Shown here in pieces: positions 18,655-27,675 of a DNA stretch of 64,000 nucleotides (within the stretch, counting starts at the first letter, position 1; each line of letters begins with the position of its first letter). The translations under genes were made by a program, and so were the position numbers. The notes beneath the pieces are model-generated. The model had not been told where the DNA came from. It searched no databases and worked only from the letters and a program-made list of their open reading frames with translations. The DNA is from Saccharicrinis sp963675435 (lineage in GTDB: Bacteria; Bacteroidota; Bacteroidia; Bacteroidales; Marinilabiliaceae), in contig OY776216.1 of assembly GCA_963675435.1 (NCBI GenBank), positions 3,410,001 to 3,474,000 of the forward strand, given 5' to 3'.

Positions 18655-19035
18655 CTTTGCTTTTTTCCATTACAAAAACTTCATCGCTACTACGAGTTCA
18701 TCTGGCCCCAGTATAACGCTTCTATATTCTGACTCAATGTAGAGTCTATTGACCATTTTCATTATGCAGGTTCCCAAGTTCCGTAAATAAGTCGGAATAC
18801 AAGTTTTGCCCTCTGTAAGACGCCAGCCATTTAGCCAGTAAACATGTAATCGCTAAACTTTTCACTTCGTCTCATACTCCGTAGCTTTTGACTGGATGTG
18901 GCCACTTCTCGACACCTCATCAAGGGTTTAATTGCATTCAACTCCTGTATTAAGTAGTTATTGACAAATATAAGAAGAAAACACAGGCTACAACACTTAG
19001 CCTCTAATGTTGGATTGCTTGCATACCCTACACAT
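18655..19035 (-). mobile_element. Group II intron fragment (5' ribozyme part), degenerate
   Basis: Read on the minus strand, the stretch contains GGTGTCGAGAAGTGGCC, CTACGGAGTATGAGACGAAG, GAAAAGTTTAGCGATTACAT, TTTACGGAACTTGGGAACCTG (in part), GACTCTACATTGAGTC and GAACTCGTAGTAGCGATGAAG in that order. These are the familiar conserved stretches of domain I and following parts of Bacteroidota group II introns, where the last lies shortly before the maturase gene. No reverse transcriptase/maturase frame and no domain V hairpin follow toward lower coordinates, so the element is truncated and immobile. Ends are approximate. The match is from memory of such introns, not from a search. Confidence 0.55.
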
Positions 19036-19540
19036 TGGAGGTTGTGTTGAACTAAACAATATTCCAGCAATTAATTATTAATGTGTTTATAATGTGTATT
19101 TTAACTGTAGTGTTCTAAATCGTATTTTTAATGCTTCTTAGTAGGGTTTACCATTGTCTTTTTTATGGTATTTCTATTCATAATATGGCATAATATTTAT
19201 TTATTGCACTTGATATTAATTTTTAACACTGTTTTTTAGTTGCTATTTAGATGTAAGGGTATAGCATTCCTATTTATGCAGATGAGCATATTTGTACATT
19301 GTTGATAAATAAAGGTTTACTAGATTATTTGGTCAGTTGGAAGTGCTCTTTTTCCAGGGTATGATAGTATTAGAGCCAGTTCACCACCACACTCATTACA
19401 AGAGAGTAGGGATCGTTTTCCAAACTTAAGTTCCAGTACCTTGCTCTTGATAACTTGGTGTTATGAAAAGTAACCTTTAAGCATTTACGCAAAGAATCCA
19501 AACATTTGGTTTTATTGCGAGTGCTTAAAAAAACAAGGAG
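19036..19540. other. Unrecognised remnant DNA between the intron fragment and the broken GH43 gene
   Basis: No supported gene. On the minus strand 19370-19520 gives an open stretch ending in ENDPYSLVMSVVVNWL that could be the tail of some lost protein, but no family was recognised and it has no sensible start. The join to the GH43 remnant is abrupt at about 19541. Confidence 0.4.
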
Positions 19541-20222
19541 CTGCATGGTTATGAAAATGATTTCTATAATATGGATCGTCAAACCATGCTTACCCCAATA
19601 GAATGGACCGATGATGATTGGTTTAAAACTCCGGAAGATTACCAAATTGATGCTCCTACAAATAAACCAGAGGGTAAATCTTCTACTATTCAGTTTTTAT
19701 TAAATGATGATTTCTCTGGAAATGCCTTAAAACCACATTGAAAATTTTTAAAAGGTTATGATAAATAGCGTTTTACAGTGCAAAATAATAGCATTACGAT
19801 AAACGAAAAAAAAAGTTCTGTTGCAGATTGTTCACTTATGCTTTTTATTCCTGAAGATCATGTTGATACCACTCTGATTGAATTAGAAATTGAAGATATT
19901 GCTGTAGGAGGGATTGTATTATTCTATAATGAAAGAGCTTTTCCCGGGATTTTGGCAGATAAGAATAATGTATTGACCAATTTGAGAGGCTGGCAATATG
20001 CTACAGAACCAAATGTTTTAAAAAGACACGTTTAATTTCGTTTAAAGCACATAAATGTATTATAGTTTAGATGGAGCAAAATGGAATAAAATTGAGAATT
20101 CATTTGAAGTTTTAGCCTATAATTATAACGTATTAAGTGGTTTTATGAGTCTTCGTATAGGTTTGTGTTCTATGGGTAATGGCAAAGTAGTATTTAAGAT
20201 TTTTGAATATAAACCATTGTAA
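19541..20222 (+). pseudogene. GH43 beta-xylosidase-type pseudogene, 3' part
   Basis: The first recognisable codons read LHGYENDFYNMDRQTMLTPIEWTDDDWF, the end of a GH43 catalytic propeller as in secreted xylosidases, followed by the usual C-terminal beta-sandwich (DDFSGNALKPH, SSVADCSLMLFIPEDH, VGGIVLFYNERAFPGI, and after a frameshift MYYSLDGAKWNKIENSFE to FKIFEYKPL). The frame is broken by TGA at 19739 (Trp expected), TAG at 19766 and a one-base shift near 20050. Everything upstream of 19541, including most of the catalytic domain and the signal peptide, is gone. It is a dead gene pointing to a former arabinoxylan locus together with the intact GH43 operon. Confidence 0.85.
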
Positions 20223-20303
20223 TCCATTCAATAGAGAGCAAAAGAGGTTGTTCCAATTTTATTTTGAAACAACCTCTTCTTATATAAATAAATCTGGGTT
20301 CTA

Positions 20304-20999
20304 TTAAACAGAAAAATAGTTTTCTAGTTTTGCCATAGTTTCATTCGAAGTTTTTACATCATCAACAACTTCTCCTTTCTCCAGGATAACAATTCTTGTG
20401 CACAATTCAGCAACATGGTTCAGGTCATGACTAGAGATTAATACAGTACTATTATTTTGTGCAGCAAATTCTTTTAAAATATCTCTTAAACGGTATTGAG
20501 AAGTCGGATCCAAATTACTAAAAGGTTCATCCAAAATAACTGTTTGAGGATTACCAATTATAGTGCCAATAACTCCTATCTTTTGTTGATTTCCTTTAGA
20601 ATAGCTTCTAATGTACTTTTGTTTACCATCCAATTCTCCATTAAAGAACTCTGCATACTTCGCAATAAGTTCCTGAATCTCTTCTTTTGAAATATTTTTC
20701 AGCTGGCCAATCATCTCAAAATATTCTTTGGGAGTTAAATAGCTGATTAAAAACTTCTCATCTAAATAGGCAGAAGTAAAAGCTTTCCATTCTTCAGATT
20801 CATGAACTGGTATCTGGTCGATTTCAATAGTCCCTTCTGAAAGTCTGACTAAATCTAAAAGGGCACTAAACATAGTTGTTTTACCTGCTCCATTATTTCC
20901 AACAAGACCAAATATTTCACCATTATTAATTTGTAATTCATTTACATTTAATACAGTGGTACCACCATATTTCTTTACTATATTTTTAAGCGTTATCAT
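20304..20999 (-). CDS. ABC transporter ATP-binding protein
   Basis: A 231-residue ATPase subunit of an ABC-2-type transporter. Seen: Walker A VGNNGAGKTTMF near residue 32, Q-loop region, signature YSKGNQQKIGVIG near 132, Walker B TVILDEPFSNLD near 150 and the switch His in LISSHDLNHV. The start is the ATG at 20999, giving the normal MITLKNIVKKYGG; an upstream in-frame start would overlap the preceding gene. It is preceded by the DUF5687 permease gene with a 13-base gap, so the two form an exporter. Substrate unknown. Confidence 0.93.
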   Translation of the reverse strand: MITLKNIVKKYGGTTVLNVNELQINNGEIFGLVGNNGAGKTTMFSALLDLVRLSEGTIEIDQIPVHESEEWKAFTSAYLDEKFLISYLTPKEYFEMIGQLKNISKEEIQELIAKYAEFFNGELDGKQKYIRSYSKGNQQKIGVIGTIIGNPQTVILDEPFSNLDPTSQYRLRDILKEFAAQNNSTVLISSHDLNHVAELCTRIVILEKGEVVDDVKTSNETMAKLENYFSV

Positions 21000-21012
21000 A
21001 GTTAAAGTTGTT

Positions 21013-22485
21013 TTATTGTTTGTAATCAAATAGCATTCTGTGTTTATTTTCACTGTATTTCTTCAAAATATAAGTCATTATTGAATTATGAAATACAATA
21101 CCAATGGCACCGATAGCTGAAAAACAAGCATATGCAATCAAGTCACTAAACAAATATTTCAGTAAAAAGAATAATAATAATGGCCCTAGAATAATTACAA
21201 AGCCCATAATCCATTGCGAAGCACCGGTTCCCTGGTAATTCATAAATGAGCTTTGCGATAAATCAATAGGTTTGGAGCTAAATGATCCCATCCATAACAC
21301 CAAATGACTTGTAAATCCAATATTAAATAAAGCCATTACTGCATTAACCATTAATATTTTGGTTCCATAAATGATGTAGATTGTTGAAATAATATATGCA
21401 ACAATAGTTGAAATCATAAATAAGAAATATTGGGTATTCAACATTTCTTTAATACCAACATTTCTTGTCATTAAAAATGGGTAATATTGAGAGTGCCAGG
21501 CAGGAGTAAACTGACCATAGCTGATACTAAAACCACCGGTAATAATTAAACCTGCAATAACCAATAAAAAGTCTTGTTCATTAATGTTATTATTCCTGTA
21601 AATAATAAAACCATATAAAACCATAAAAATAACACTAAACAAAGCTGTTTTAGCTCTTTTATTACGTGTTACCATCTTTAATTCAAGTCCTAAGTAGGGG
21701 CTTATGTTTCCCAATTTTGAAGTCCATGCAAAATCATATGTATTTTGCTTTTTTTCAGTAGGAAGAATTCCTGAATCAAGATAAAGGTTTTCATGAATAC
21801 TCTTGATATTAAACAAATAAATAGGAATACAGGCTAAAATAGGTACGATTCCTAAAATAGGATAAGTTAACACAAGTGATAAATATGATCCAAACCATTC
21901 AGCAATTGGTAATATGGAGTATATTGAAAGAACAAAAAGTGAAATACCTACAACATATAATAGCATGATTAATTGTTGCCTTGAAGGAGCAGATCGTTTT
22001 ACTAAAATGGCAACTAAATGATCTATTAATACTAATCCAAAGATACAGATGAACCAACCTAAAATACTAATGGTATCATATTGCCCGGGCAGTTCCCGAA
22101 ACATAAAAGGAATTACAATATACCATGGAAGTAAATTAAAAAAATTAAGAAATGATTTGTTTACTACAAATCGTGAGATTTTTTTCTTTTTAATAGGCAT
22201 GGTTAAAAGTGGAATAACATCAACAACTGGTAATTCCTGAATTAATTGACGTAATAATGCACTAGCTAATAAATACATCCAGAAGAATTGGTTGAATAAA
22301 TCAACATAATTTTCACCTGGAAAGAATTGATCAAAAATGTTAGGTAGCGTAAATCCTACAGACAAGAATGCGATTGAAAAATATATGGCGAAAAATATAA
22401 TAACAAATTTAATGCCCTTGCTTTTCTTCCAATAAGCAGAACGTGAAAAGGATTTCCTGTTTAGAGTAAGTAAAATATATCTCAT
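21013..22485 (-). CDS. DUF5687-type ABC transporter permease
   Basis: A 490-residue polytopic membrane protein with about twelve hydrophobic segments (for example FVIIFFAIYFSIAFLSVGFTL, LLVIAGLIITGGFSISYG, IMGFVIILGPLLLFFLL). It resembles the DUF5687 family, which in Bacteroidota is always found beside an ABC ATPase, as here, and is thought to be its permease. The gene starts at the ATG at 22485 and is followed by the ATPase after 13 bases. A TATATTTG element lies upstream. What is transported is unknown. Confidence 0.8.
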   Translation of the reverse strand: MRYILLTLNRKSFSRSAYWKKSKGIKFVIIFFAIYFSIAFLSVGFTLPNIFDQFFPGENYVDLFNQFFWMYLLASALLRQLIQELPVVDVIPLLTMPIKKKKISRFVVNKSFLNFFNLLPWYIVIPFMFRELPGQYDTISILGWFICIFGLVLIDHLVAILVKRSAPSRQQLIMLLYVVGISLFVLSIYSILPIAEWFGSYLSLVLTYPILGIVPILACIPIYLFNIKSIHENLYLDSGILPTEKKQNTYDFAWTSKLGNISPYLGLELKMVTRNKRAKTALFSVIFMVLYGFIIYRNNNINEQDFLLVIAGLIITGGFSISYGQFTPAWHSQYYPFLMTRNVGIKEMLNTQYFLFMISTIVAYIISTIYIIYGTKILMVNAVMALFNIGFTSHLVLWMGSFSSKPIDLSQSSFMNYQGTGASQWIMGFVIILGPLLLFFLLKYLFSDLIAYACFSAIGAIGIVFHNSIMTYILKKYSENKHRMLFDYKQ

Positions 22486-22511
22486 GTACAGTTAAATATT
22501 GATTAATCAAA

Positions 22512-22519
22512 CAAATATA
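22512..22519 (-). promoter_or_regulatory. -7 promoter element TATATTTG for the ABC exporter operon
   Basis: On the minus strand TATATTTG fits TAnnTTTG and lies 26 bases before the permease start codon. Confidence 0.4.
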
Positions 22520-22766
22520 ACTAAATCGAAGGAAAATGAGAAGGGATTCGACTAAATAATTCCACTATAGAACTAAAATATTCAAATATTCAAACGTGTA
22601 ATCTAATTGTTTATATGTCAATACTATAAACATGTTCGATTATTAGACTCTTGAAGTCGATTATTGAATTTATTTGTTTGAGTAACTAAAATTGATAATA
22701 ATATAGGATTTTAAAAGAATTTTGTTTGTACGTTGCATGCCGTTTTTAAAATTAAAAAATAATAGA

Positions 22767-23990
22767 ATGCAAAAAATCATTATTGTGATAGCCTTTCTTG
22801 CTTTGTGCTTAAATTCAAAAGCTGAAGGTTATCAGGTAAATGCTCAGAGTAATAAAAATATAGCAATGGGGCATACCGGAACAGGATTAAGCCTTGGAGC
22901 TTCATCTGTTCATTTTAACCCTGGAGTATTAGGGTTAATGGATAAGAAATACGATTTTTCTTTTGGAGGTATATTAGTACTTTCCGATGTGGCCTTTTCA
23001 AAGCAGAACTCAACTTATCAAACGAATACTGAAAGTCCAACAGGAACACCTTTTTATTTTTATGGTGCTGCAAAACTAAATGAAAAGTTCGTTGCTAGTT
23101 TAGGTGTAACAACACCATATGGAAACTCTTTAGCGTGGAATAAAGAATGGGATGGAAGGTATTTAATTCAGGATATTTCGTTACATGCCATTGTTGCCCA
23201 ACCAACATTATCTTACAAAATATCTGATAAATTAGGATTTGGTATTGGGGCAATGATTGTTTATGGAGCTGTAGATTTAAACAAAGCTCTTCCTGTTCAA
23301 AATGGTAGTGAGGAAGGAAGTGTAAAACTATCCGGATCAACGGTTTCATTAGGATTCAATACTGGTTTGTATTATAAGGTAAGTGATGCTTTTTCTTTGG
23401 GCTTAAACTATCGTTCAAAAGTGGCCATGAAAATGGAAGACGGAGAAGCTGATTTTAATGTTCCAGCTTCCTTATCAGCTAGTTTTCCTGCAGGCAATAA
23501 GTTTGATGCAGAATTACCGTTACCAGCAAACTTAACTTTAGGAGCTGGACTTAAAGTAAATGAAAAATTAACACTGGCATGTGATTTACAATATGTATTT
23601 TGGAATGCTTATGATGAGTTAGTGTTTGATTTTGAAATGAATACACCTCAGCTTTTAGATTCTAGAAACCCTAGAGAATATGAAAATACGTTGATATACA
23701 GATTAGGTGCTCAATATACCTTTACTGAAAAATTAACCGTTAGAGCAGGTGCATATTATGATGAAACGCCTATATCTGATAACTATTTAAATCCTGAAAC
23801 TCCGGGAATGAATAAGGTTGGTTTATCTATTGGTGGGTCTTTTAATATTAATGATAAGTTAAGCGTTGATGCTTCACTATTATATATCTACGGAATTGAA
23901 AGAGAAGCAGGTTACGAGCCAGCAAATTTTTATGGAACCTATAATAGTCAAGCTTTCTTACCTGGAATAGGATTTTCATATTCATTTTAA
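22767..23990 (+). CDS. FadL/OmpP1/TodX-family outer-membrane transporter
   Basis: A 407-residue outer-membrane beta-barrel: signal peptide (MQKIIIVIAFLALCLNSKAEG), then an N-terminal hatch with AMGHTGTGLSLGASSVHFNPGVLGLM, the FadL signature in which NPA is replaced by NPG, and barrel strands to the terminal LPGIGFSYSF, ending in Phe as outer-membrane proteins do. The family brings hydrophobic compounds such as long-chain fatty acids across the outer membrane. The ATG at 22767 is preferred over an upstream TTG because it gives a clean signal peptide. The SGNH lipase-like lipoprotein follows after 25 bases, so the pair may cleave an ester and import the released lipid; this link is inferred from position. 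Confidence 0.9.
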   Translation: MQKIIIVIAFLALCLNSKAEGYQVNAQSNKNIAMGHTGTGLSLGASSVHFNPGVLGLMDKKYDFSFGGILVLSDVAFSKQNSTYQTNTESPTGTPFYFYGAAKLNEKFVASLGVTTPYGNSLAWNKEWDGRYLIQDISLHAIVAQPTLSYKISDKLGFGIGAMIVYGAVDLNKALPVQNGSEEGSVKLSGSTVSLGFNTGLYYKVSDAFSLGLNYRSKVAMKMEDGEADFNVPASLSASFPAGNKFDAELPLPANLTLGAGLKVNEKLTLACDLQYVFWNAYDELVFDFEMNTPQLLDSRNPREYENTLIYRLGAQYTFTEKLTVRAGAYYDETPISDNYLNPETPGMNKVGLSIGGSFNINDKLSVDASLLYIYGIEREAGYEPANFYGTYNSQAFLPGIGFSYSF

Positions 23991-24015
23991 TTGATTTATT
24001 GAAAACAAAAAGATT

Positions 24016-25248
24016 ATGCAAAAAATAAAATATATAGCACTCGTTTTAAGTATTGTATTATTTACACAGTGCGAATTAGATCATGATGATTTTCAGGCCT
24101 CTGATGCAGATGTTGATTTTTCACATTTTGTAGCATTAGGAGATTCATATACTGCAGGCTATACTGATGGAGCATTAGGCAGATCAGGCCAGGAGAATGG
24201 TTTTAGTTACATTTTAGCTAAGCAACTTGAGTATGTAGGAAGTGAAGGGTATATTCAACCATTAGTACAATCAGAAAGTAGTATAGGGAGTGCCGGAAAT
24301 AGTTATTATCAGCTTAAAGCTGCCAATAGTTCATTAAGTCCAGTACCTGGAGTTGGAGATCAGGCCATTTTTGCTGAACGTGTTTATGATGCTGGCTATC
24401 CTGTTCAAAACTTAGGTGTACCAGGAGCAAAGTCATTCCACCTTTTAGCAACTGCCGTTAGTGCTGATCCATTAATGTATTATTCTCAGGCTAATCCTTT
24501 TTTCGGACGTTTTGCAAGTAGTACAGAAACGAGTATCATTGCAGATGCAGTAGCTCAAAAACCTACCTTTATTTCTTTATGGATTGGAAATAATGATGTA
24601 CTTACATATGCCTTAGCTGGTGGCGAAACTGATGCTGTTACACCTGCAGATGAGTACGCACAATACTTATCTGTAATTGCTTCAACATTATTTGCAAACG
24701 GAACAAAAGGTGTAATTGCCAATATTCCTGACATCGAAACAATACCCTATATCAATTATATTTTATCGAGTGGATTTCTTCCATTAGTAATTGAAGATGA
24801 TCAGGTTCCGGGAGGTATTCGTCAGTTGGTAGAAGGAGAGAAGGTGCTACTTCCGGCAAGTACTTTATTGCAATCAGGATATGGTCAAAGTGTAGAATTG
24901 CCTTTACCTGCTGAATATGTTTTAGACCTGGAAGAAATGCAGAATATTAAAACAGCAACCATTGCTTATAATCAAACAATAGCAAATATTGCAACACAAT
25001 ATAATTTAGCTTTGGTTGATTTAAACGCAGTTATGAATAAAGCACATACACAAGGTTATATTATTGATGGAAATGTATATAATTCAACATTTGTTTCAGG
25101 AGGTGTTTTTTCTTTAGATGGAATTCATGCTACAGGAAGAGGATCTGCTATTATTGCCAATGAGTTTATTAAAGCAATAAATCATACTTATAATTGCAGC
25201 ATTCCTTATGCAACGGTTAATGAATATAGTTCTGTGGTTTATCCGTAA
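24016..25248 (+). CDS. SGNH/GDSL-family lipoprotein hydrolase
   Basis: A 410-residue esterase/lipase-like lipoprotein. Seen: lipobox VLFTQC with Cys19; block I FVALGDSYTAGY with the nucleophile Ser44; block II Gly in NLGVPGAKS; block III Asn in WIGNNDV; and block V DGIHATGRG near residue 370 supplying Asp and His. These are the four SGNH oxyanion and catalytic blocks in the right order. It is anchored in the membrane, probably at the cell surface or periplasm. It follows the FadL-type channel in an operon and is closed by a strong terminator. The substrate is unknown; lipid esters are likely from context. Confidence 0.9.
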   Translation: MQKIKYIALVLSIVLFTQCELDHDDFQASDADVDFSHFVALGDSYTAGYTDGALGRSGQENGFSYILAKQLEYVGSEGYIQPLVQSESSIGSAGNSYYQLKAANSSLSPVPGVGDQAIFAERVYDAGYPVQNLGVPGAKSFHLLATAVSADPLMYYSQANPFFGRFASSTETSIIADAVAQKPTFISLWIGNNDVLTYALAGGETDAVTPADEYAQYLSVIASTLFANGTKGVIANIPDIETIPYINYILSSGFLPLVIEDDQVPGGIRQLVEGEKVLLPASTLLQSGYGQSVELPLPAEYVLDLEEMQNIKTATIAYNQTIANIATQYNLALVDLNAVMNKAHTQGYIIDGNVYNSTFVSGGVFSLDGIHATGRGSAIIANEFIKAINHTYNCSIPYATVNEYSSVVYP

Positions 25249-25269
25249 TTAAAGAATTTAATATTTTAT

Positions 25270-25305
25270 AAAGCAGGTCTTCTACTAAAAAGATCTGCTT
25301 TTTTT
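25270..25305 (+). terminator. Terminator of the FadL-lipase operon
   Basis: AAAGCAGGTCT (25270-25280) pairs with AGATCTGCTTT (25291-25301) with one G-T wobble, followed by T residues. Confidence 0.85.
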
Positions 25306-25310
25306 GTATA

Positions 25311-25340
25311 AAAAAAGCTGCTCCAATCAGGAACAGCTTT
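25311..25340 (-). terminator. Terminator of the M13 peptidase gene
   Basis: On the minus strand arms 25330-25340 and 25314-25324 form an 11-bp stem with one wobble and a 5-base loop, followed by a T run. It sits directly beside the opposing terminator of the lipase gene. Confidence 0.85.
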
Positions 25341-25364
25341 CAAGTATTTTTTGATAAAAGTAAA

Positions 25365-27407
25365 TTACCAAATAATTGCTCTTTCTTCCGGTTTAATATA
25401 CATTGCTGCAGTTTCATCAATACCAAATGTATCGTAAAACTCCTGAATGTTAGGAAGTGGTCCGTTAACTCTGAATTTTCCTAAAGAGTGTGGATCTGTT
25501 TTTGTTCTTCTGATTATTTCTTTATCTCTGATGTTCTGTGCCCAAATTCCAGCATAAGATAAATAAAATCTTTCCTTATCAGATAAACCTCCAATTTCAG
25601 GAAGTTCACCTTTTCCTTTTATTGCATTTAAATACGCAGTATAAGAAATGTTTAATCCACCTAAATCAGCAATATTCTCACCTAAAGTAAATTCTCCATT
25701 TGCTTTTAGTGTATCAATTACAGTGAATTTGTTAAATTGTTCGGCTAATACTTTCGTACGAGCATTAAATTTTTCTGTATCTTCTTCTGTCCACCAGGTT
25801 TTTAAATTACCTTCTTTATCGTATTTAGCCCCTTGATCATCAAACCCATGTGTCATTTCATGGCCAATTACAACACCAATTGCTCCATAATTTACAGCAT
25901 CATCTCCATCTAAATAAAAGAATGGAGGTTGAAGAATTGCAGCAGGGAAAACAATCTCATTAACAGAAGGGTTGTAGTAAGCATTAACCGTTTGCGGACT
26001 CATATGCCACTCTTCTTTGTCAACTGGTTTCCCTATTTTTTCAATGTTAAAATTAAAGTCAAATTGATTAGACGCCAATACATTCTTAACATATGAATCA
26101 GAAACAACTTCTAATTTAGAGTAATCTCTCCATTTGTTTGGATATCCAATTTTCACAGTAATGGCAGCTAATTTTTCTTCAGCAGCAGCTTTGGTTTCTT
26201 CACCCATCCACTCCAGATTTTCAATTCTTTGTTTAAATCCATGTCTTAGGTTTTCAACCAACTTAACCATTCTTTCTTTGGCTCTGGCAGGAAAATATTT
26301 TTCTACGAACAATTGACCAATAGCTTCACCTAAAGCAGCATTTGTAGTTCCCTGAACTCTTTTCCATCTTGGTTGCATGGTTTGAGTTCCTTGAATTGTT
26401 TTTCCATAAAAATCAAAGCTTGCATTAACGTAGGCAGAACTTAAATATGAAGTCATGTTACGAATTACAAAGGCCTCAAGATATTTTTTAACAACTTCAA
26501 TGTCCTGATTTCCGATGATTTTACCCAATTGCTTAAAATAAGGAACTTGCGCAATATTAATTTCGTTCGGAGTACTAATCGGAAGTGCTTCAAAATATTT
26601 TGCCCAATTAAAATCAGGATATGCTGTAGCTAGTTCGCTTCCTTTTATTTTATTATAAGTAAGATGTGGATCCCTGTTTTGTAATCTTGTATAAAAGGTT
26701 TCAGCCATTAAATATTCTAAATCATATATCTTTTTAGAATATTCAGATGCTGTAGCTTCATCATTTCCTTCAAAGGATAATATTTTATTAAGAAATGTAC
26801 GATAAGCTTCTTGTACTTTTATTGATTCTTCATCCTTTTGTAAATAATAATCTCTGTCAGGTAAACCAATTCCATTATGTCCCATATGGGCAATGTTCAT
26901 CGAACTGTTTTTATCATCAGCACCTGCATAAATATAAAAGAATGGATACAACTGATAAGTATGCAAATAACCAATGGTATAAGCTAAATCATCAGTGTTC
27001 TTAACTTTTTTAATTTGATTTAAAATAGGTGATAAATTAGTTAAGCCTTCTTTTTCAACGGCTAAACTATCCATTCCTGAATTATAGAAATCTCCGATTT
27101 TTTTTGCAACACTATTCGGAGTGCTATTTTTTTGAGCTTCTTCAAAAATAATTTTTAATTTTTCTTTATTATTTTCTGATAACTCGTCAAAACTTCCATA
27201 CCTACTTTTATCATCAGGTAACGGATTATTTTTCATCCAGGTTGTATTAGCATAAGCATAAAAATTATCGCCTGGTTTAACCCCATTATTTAACTGTTCT
27301 ACAGATAAATCAGGAACTTGTTTGGAGTCTGTTTTTGGTGAGGGGGAACAAGCCACCAATAACATTAATGCACTTCCAACAGCATGTTTAAATTTTAAGT
27401 GTTTCAT
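25365..27407 (-). CDS. M13-family metalloendopeptidase lipoprotein (neprilysin/PepO-like)
   Basis: A 680-residue zinc peptidase. Seen: lipobox LMLLVAC near residues 15-21, the long helical M13 N-domain beginning GVKPGDNFYAYANTTWMKNNPLP, NAYYNPSVNEIVFPAAILQPPFF, the zinc motif HEMTHGFDDQG (HExxH) and ENIADLGG (third zinc ligand Glu and ExxxD), and the terminal NIQEFYDTFG with a final IW. Length and order match the family. It trims extracytoplasmic peptides. The first ATG is at 27407; a TTG just upstream is less likely. A TAGTTTTG promoter element lies about 54 bases upstream. Confidence 0.96.
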   Translation of the reverse strand: MKHLKFKHAVGSALMLLVACSPSPKTDSKQVPDLSVEQLNNGVKPGDNFYAYANTTWMKNNPLPDDKSRYGSFDELSENNKEKLKIIFEEAQKNSTPNSVAKKIGDFYNSGMDSLAVEKEGLTNLSPILNQIKKVKNTDDLAYTIGYLHTYQLYPFFYIYAGADDKNSSMNIAHMGHNGIGLPDRDYYLQKDEESIKVQEAYRTFLNKILSFEGNDEATASEYSKKIYDLEYLMAETFYTRLQNRDPHLTYNKIKGSELATAYPDFNWAKYFEALPISTPNEINIAQVPYFKQLGKIIGNQDIEVVKKYLEAFVIRNMTSYLSSAYVNASFDFYGKTIQGTQTMQPRWKRVQGTTNAALGEAIGQLFVEKYFPARAKERMVKLVENLRHGFKQRIENLEWMGEETKAAAEEKLAAITVKIGYPNKWRDYSKLEVVSDSYVKNVLASNQFDFNFNIEKIGKPVDKEEWHMSPQTVNAYYNPSVNEIVFPAAILQPPFFYLDGDDAVNYGAIGVVIGHEMTHGFDDQGAKYDKEGNLKTWWTEEDTEKFNARTKVLAEQFNKFTVIDTLKANGEFTLGENIADLGGLNISYTAYLNAIKGKGELPEIGGLSDKERFYLSYAGIWAQNIRDKEIIRRTKTDPHSLGKFRVNGPLPNIQEFYDTFGIDETAAMYIKPEERAIIW

Positions 27408-27460
27408 CAATATTGATTGTTTAATATAAAATTTTTACTAAGATAATAGTAATGTTTTTG

Positions 27461-27468
27461 CAAAACTA
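27461..27468 (-). promoter_or_regulatory. -7 promoter element TAGTTTTG for the M13 peptidase
   Basis: On the minus strand TAGTTTTG fits TAnnTTTG, about 54 bases upstream of the start codon. Confidence 0.35.
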
Positions 27469-27675
27469 AAATATTATTTAGAACCATTTTCAATTAATGT
27501 TGTTTAATAAACGAAACTCTAATTGAAATCATAGTTTTTTTAGGGGCTTTTTTATAAATTAAGATTCATATTAGAATCTAGAATTAAGCGTTTTAGATTA
27601 CTTGATTTCTATAGATATAAACAATAATTAATTAGTAATTGCTATAAAATATAATTAGCGGTAAACATTACAAAT

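Noticed and set aside
19370..19645. 91-codon minus-strand frame overlapping the GH43 remnant
   Set aside because: Its first third is antisense to the GH43 pseudogene; only the tail is possibly an old protein end and it could not be identified.
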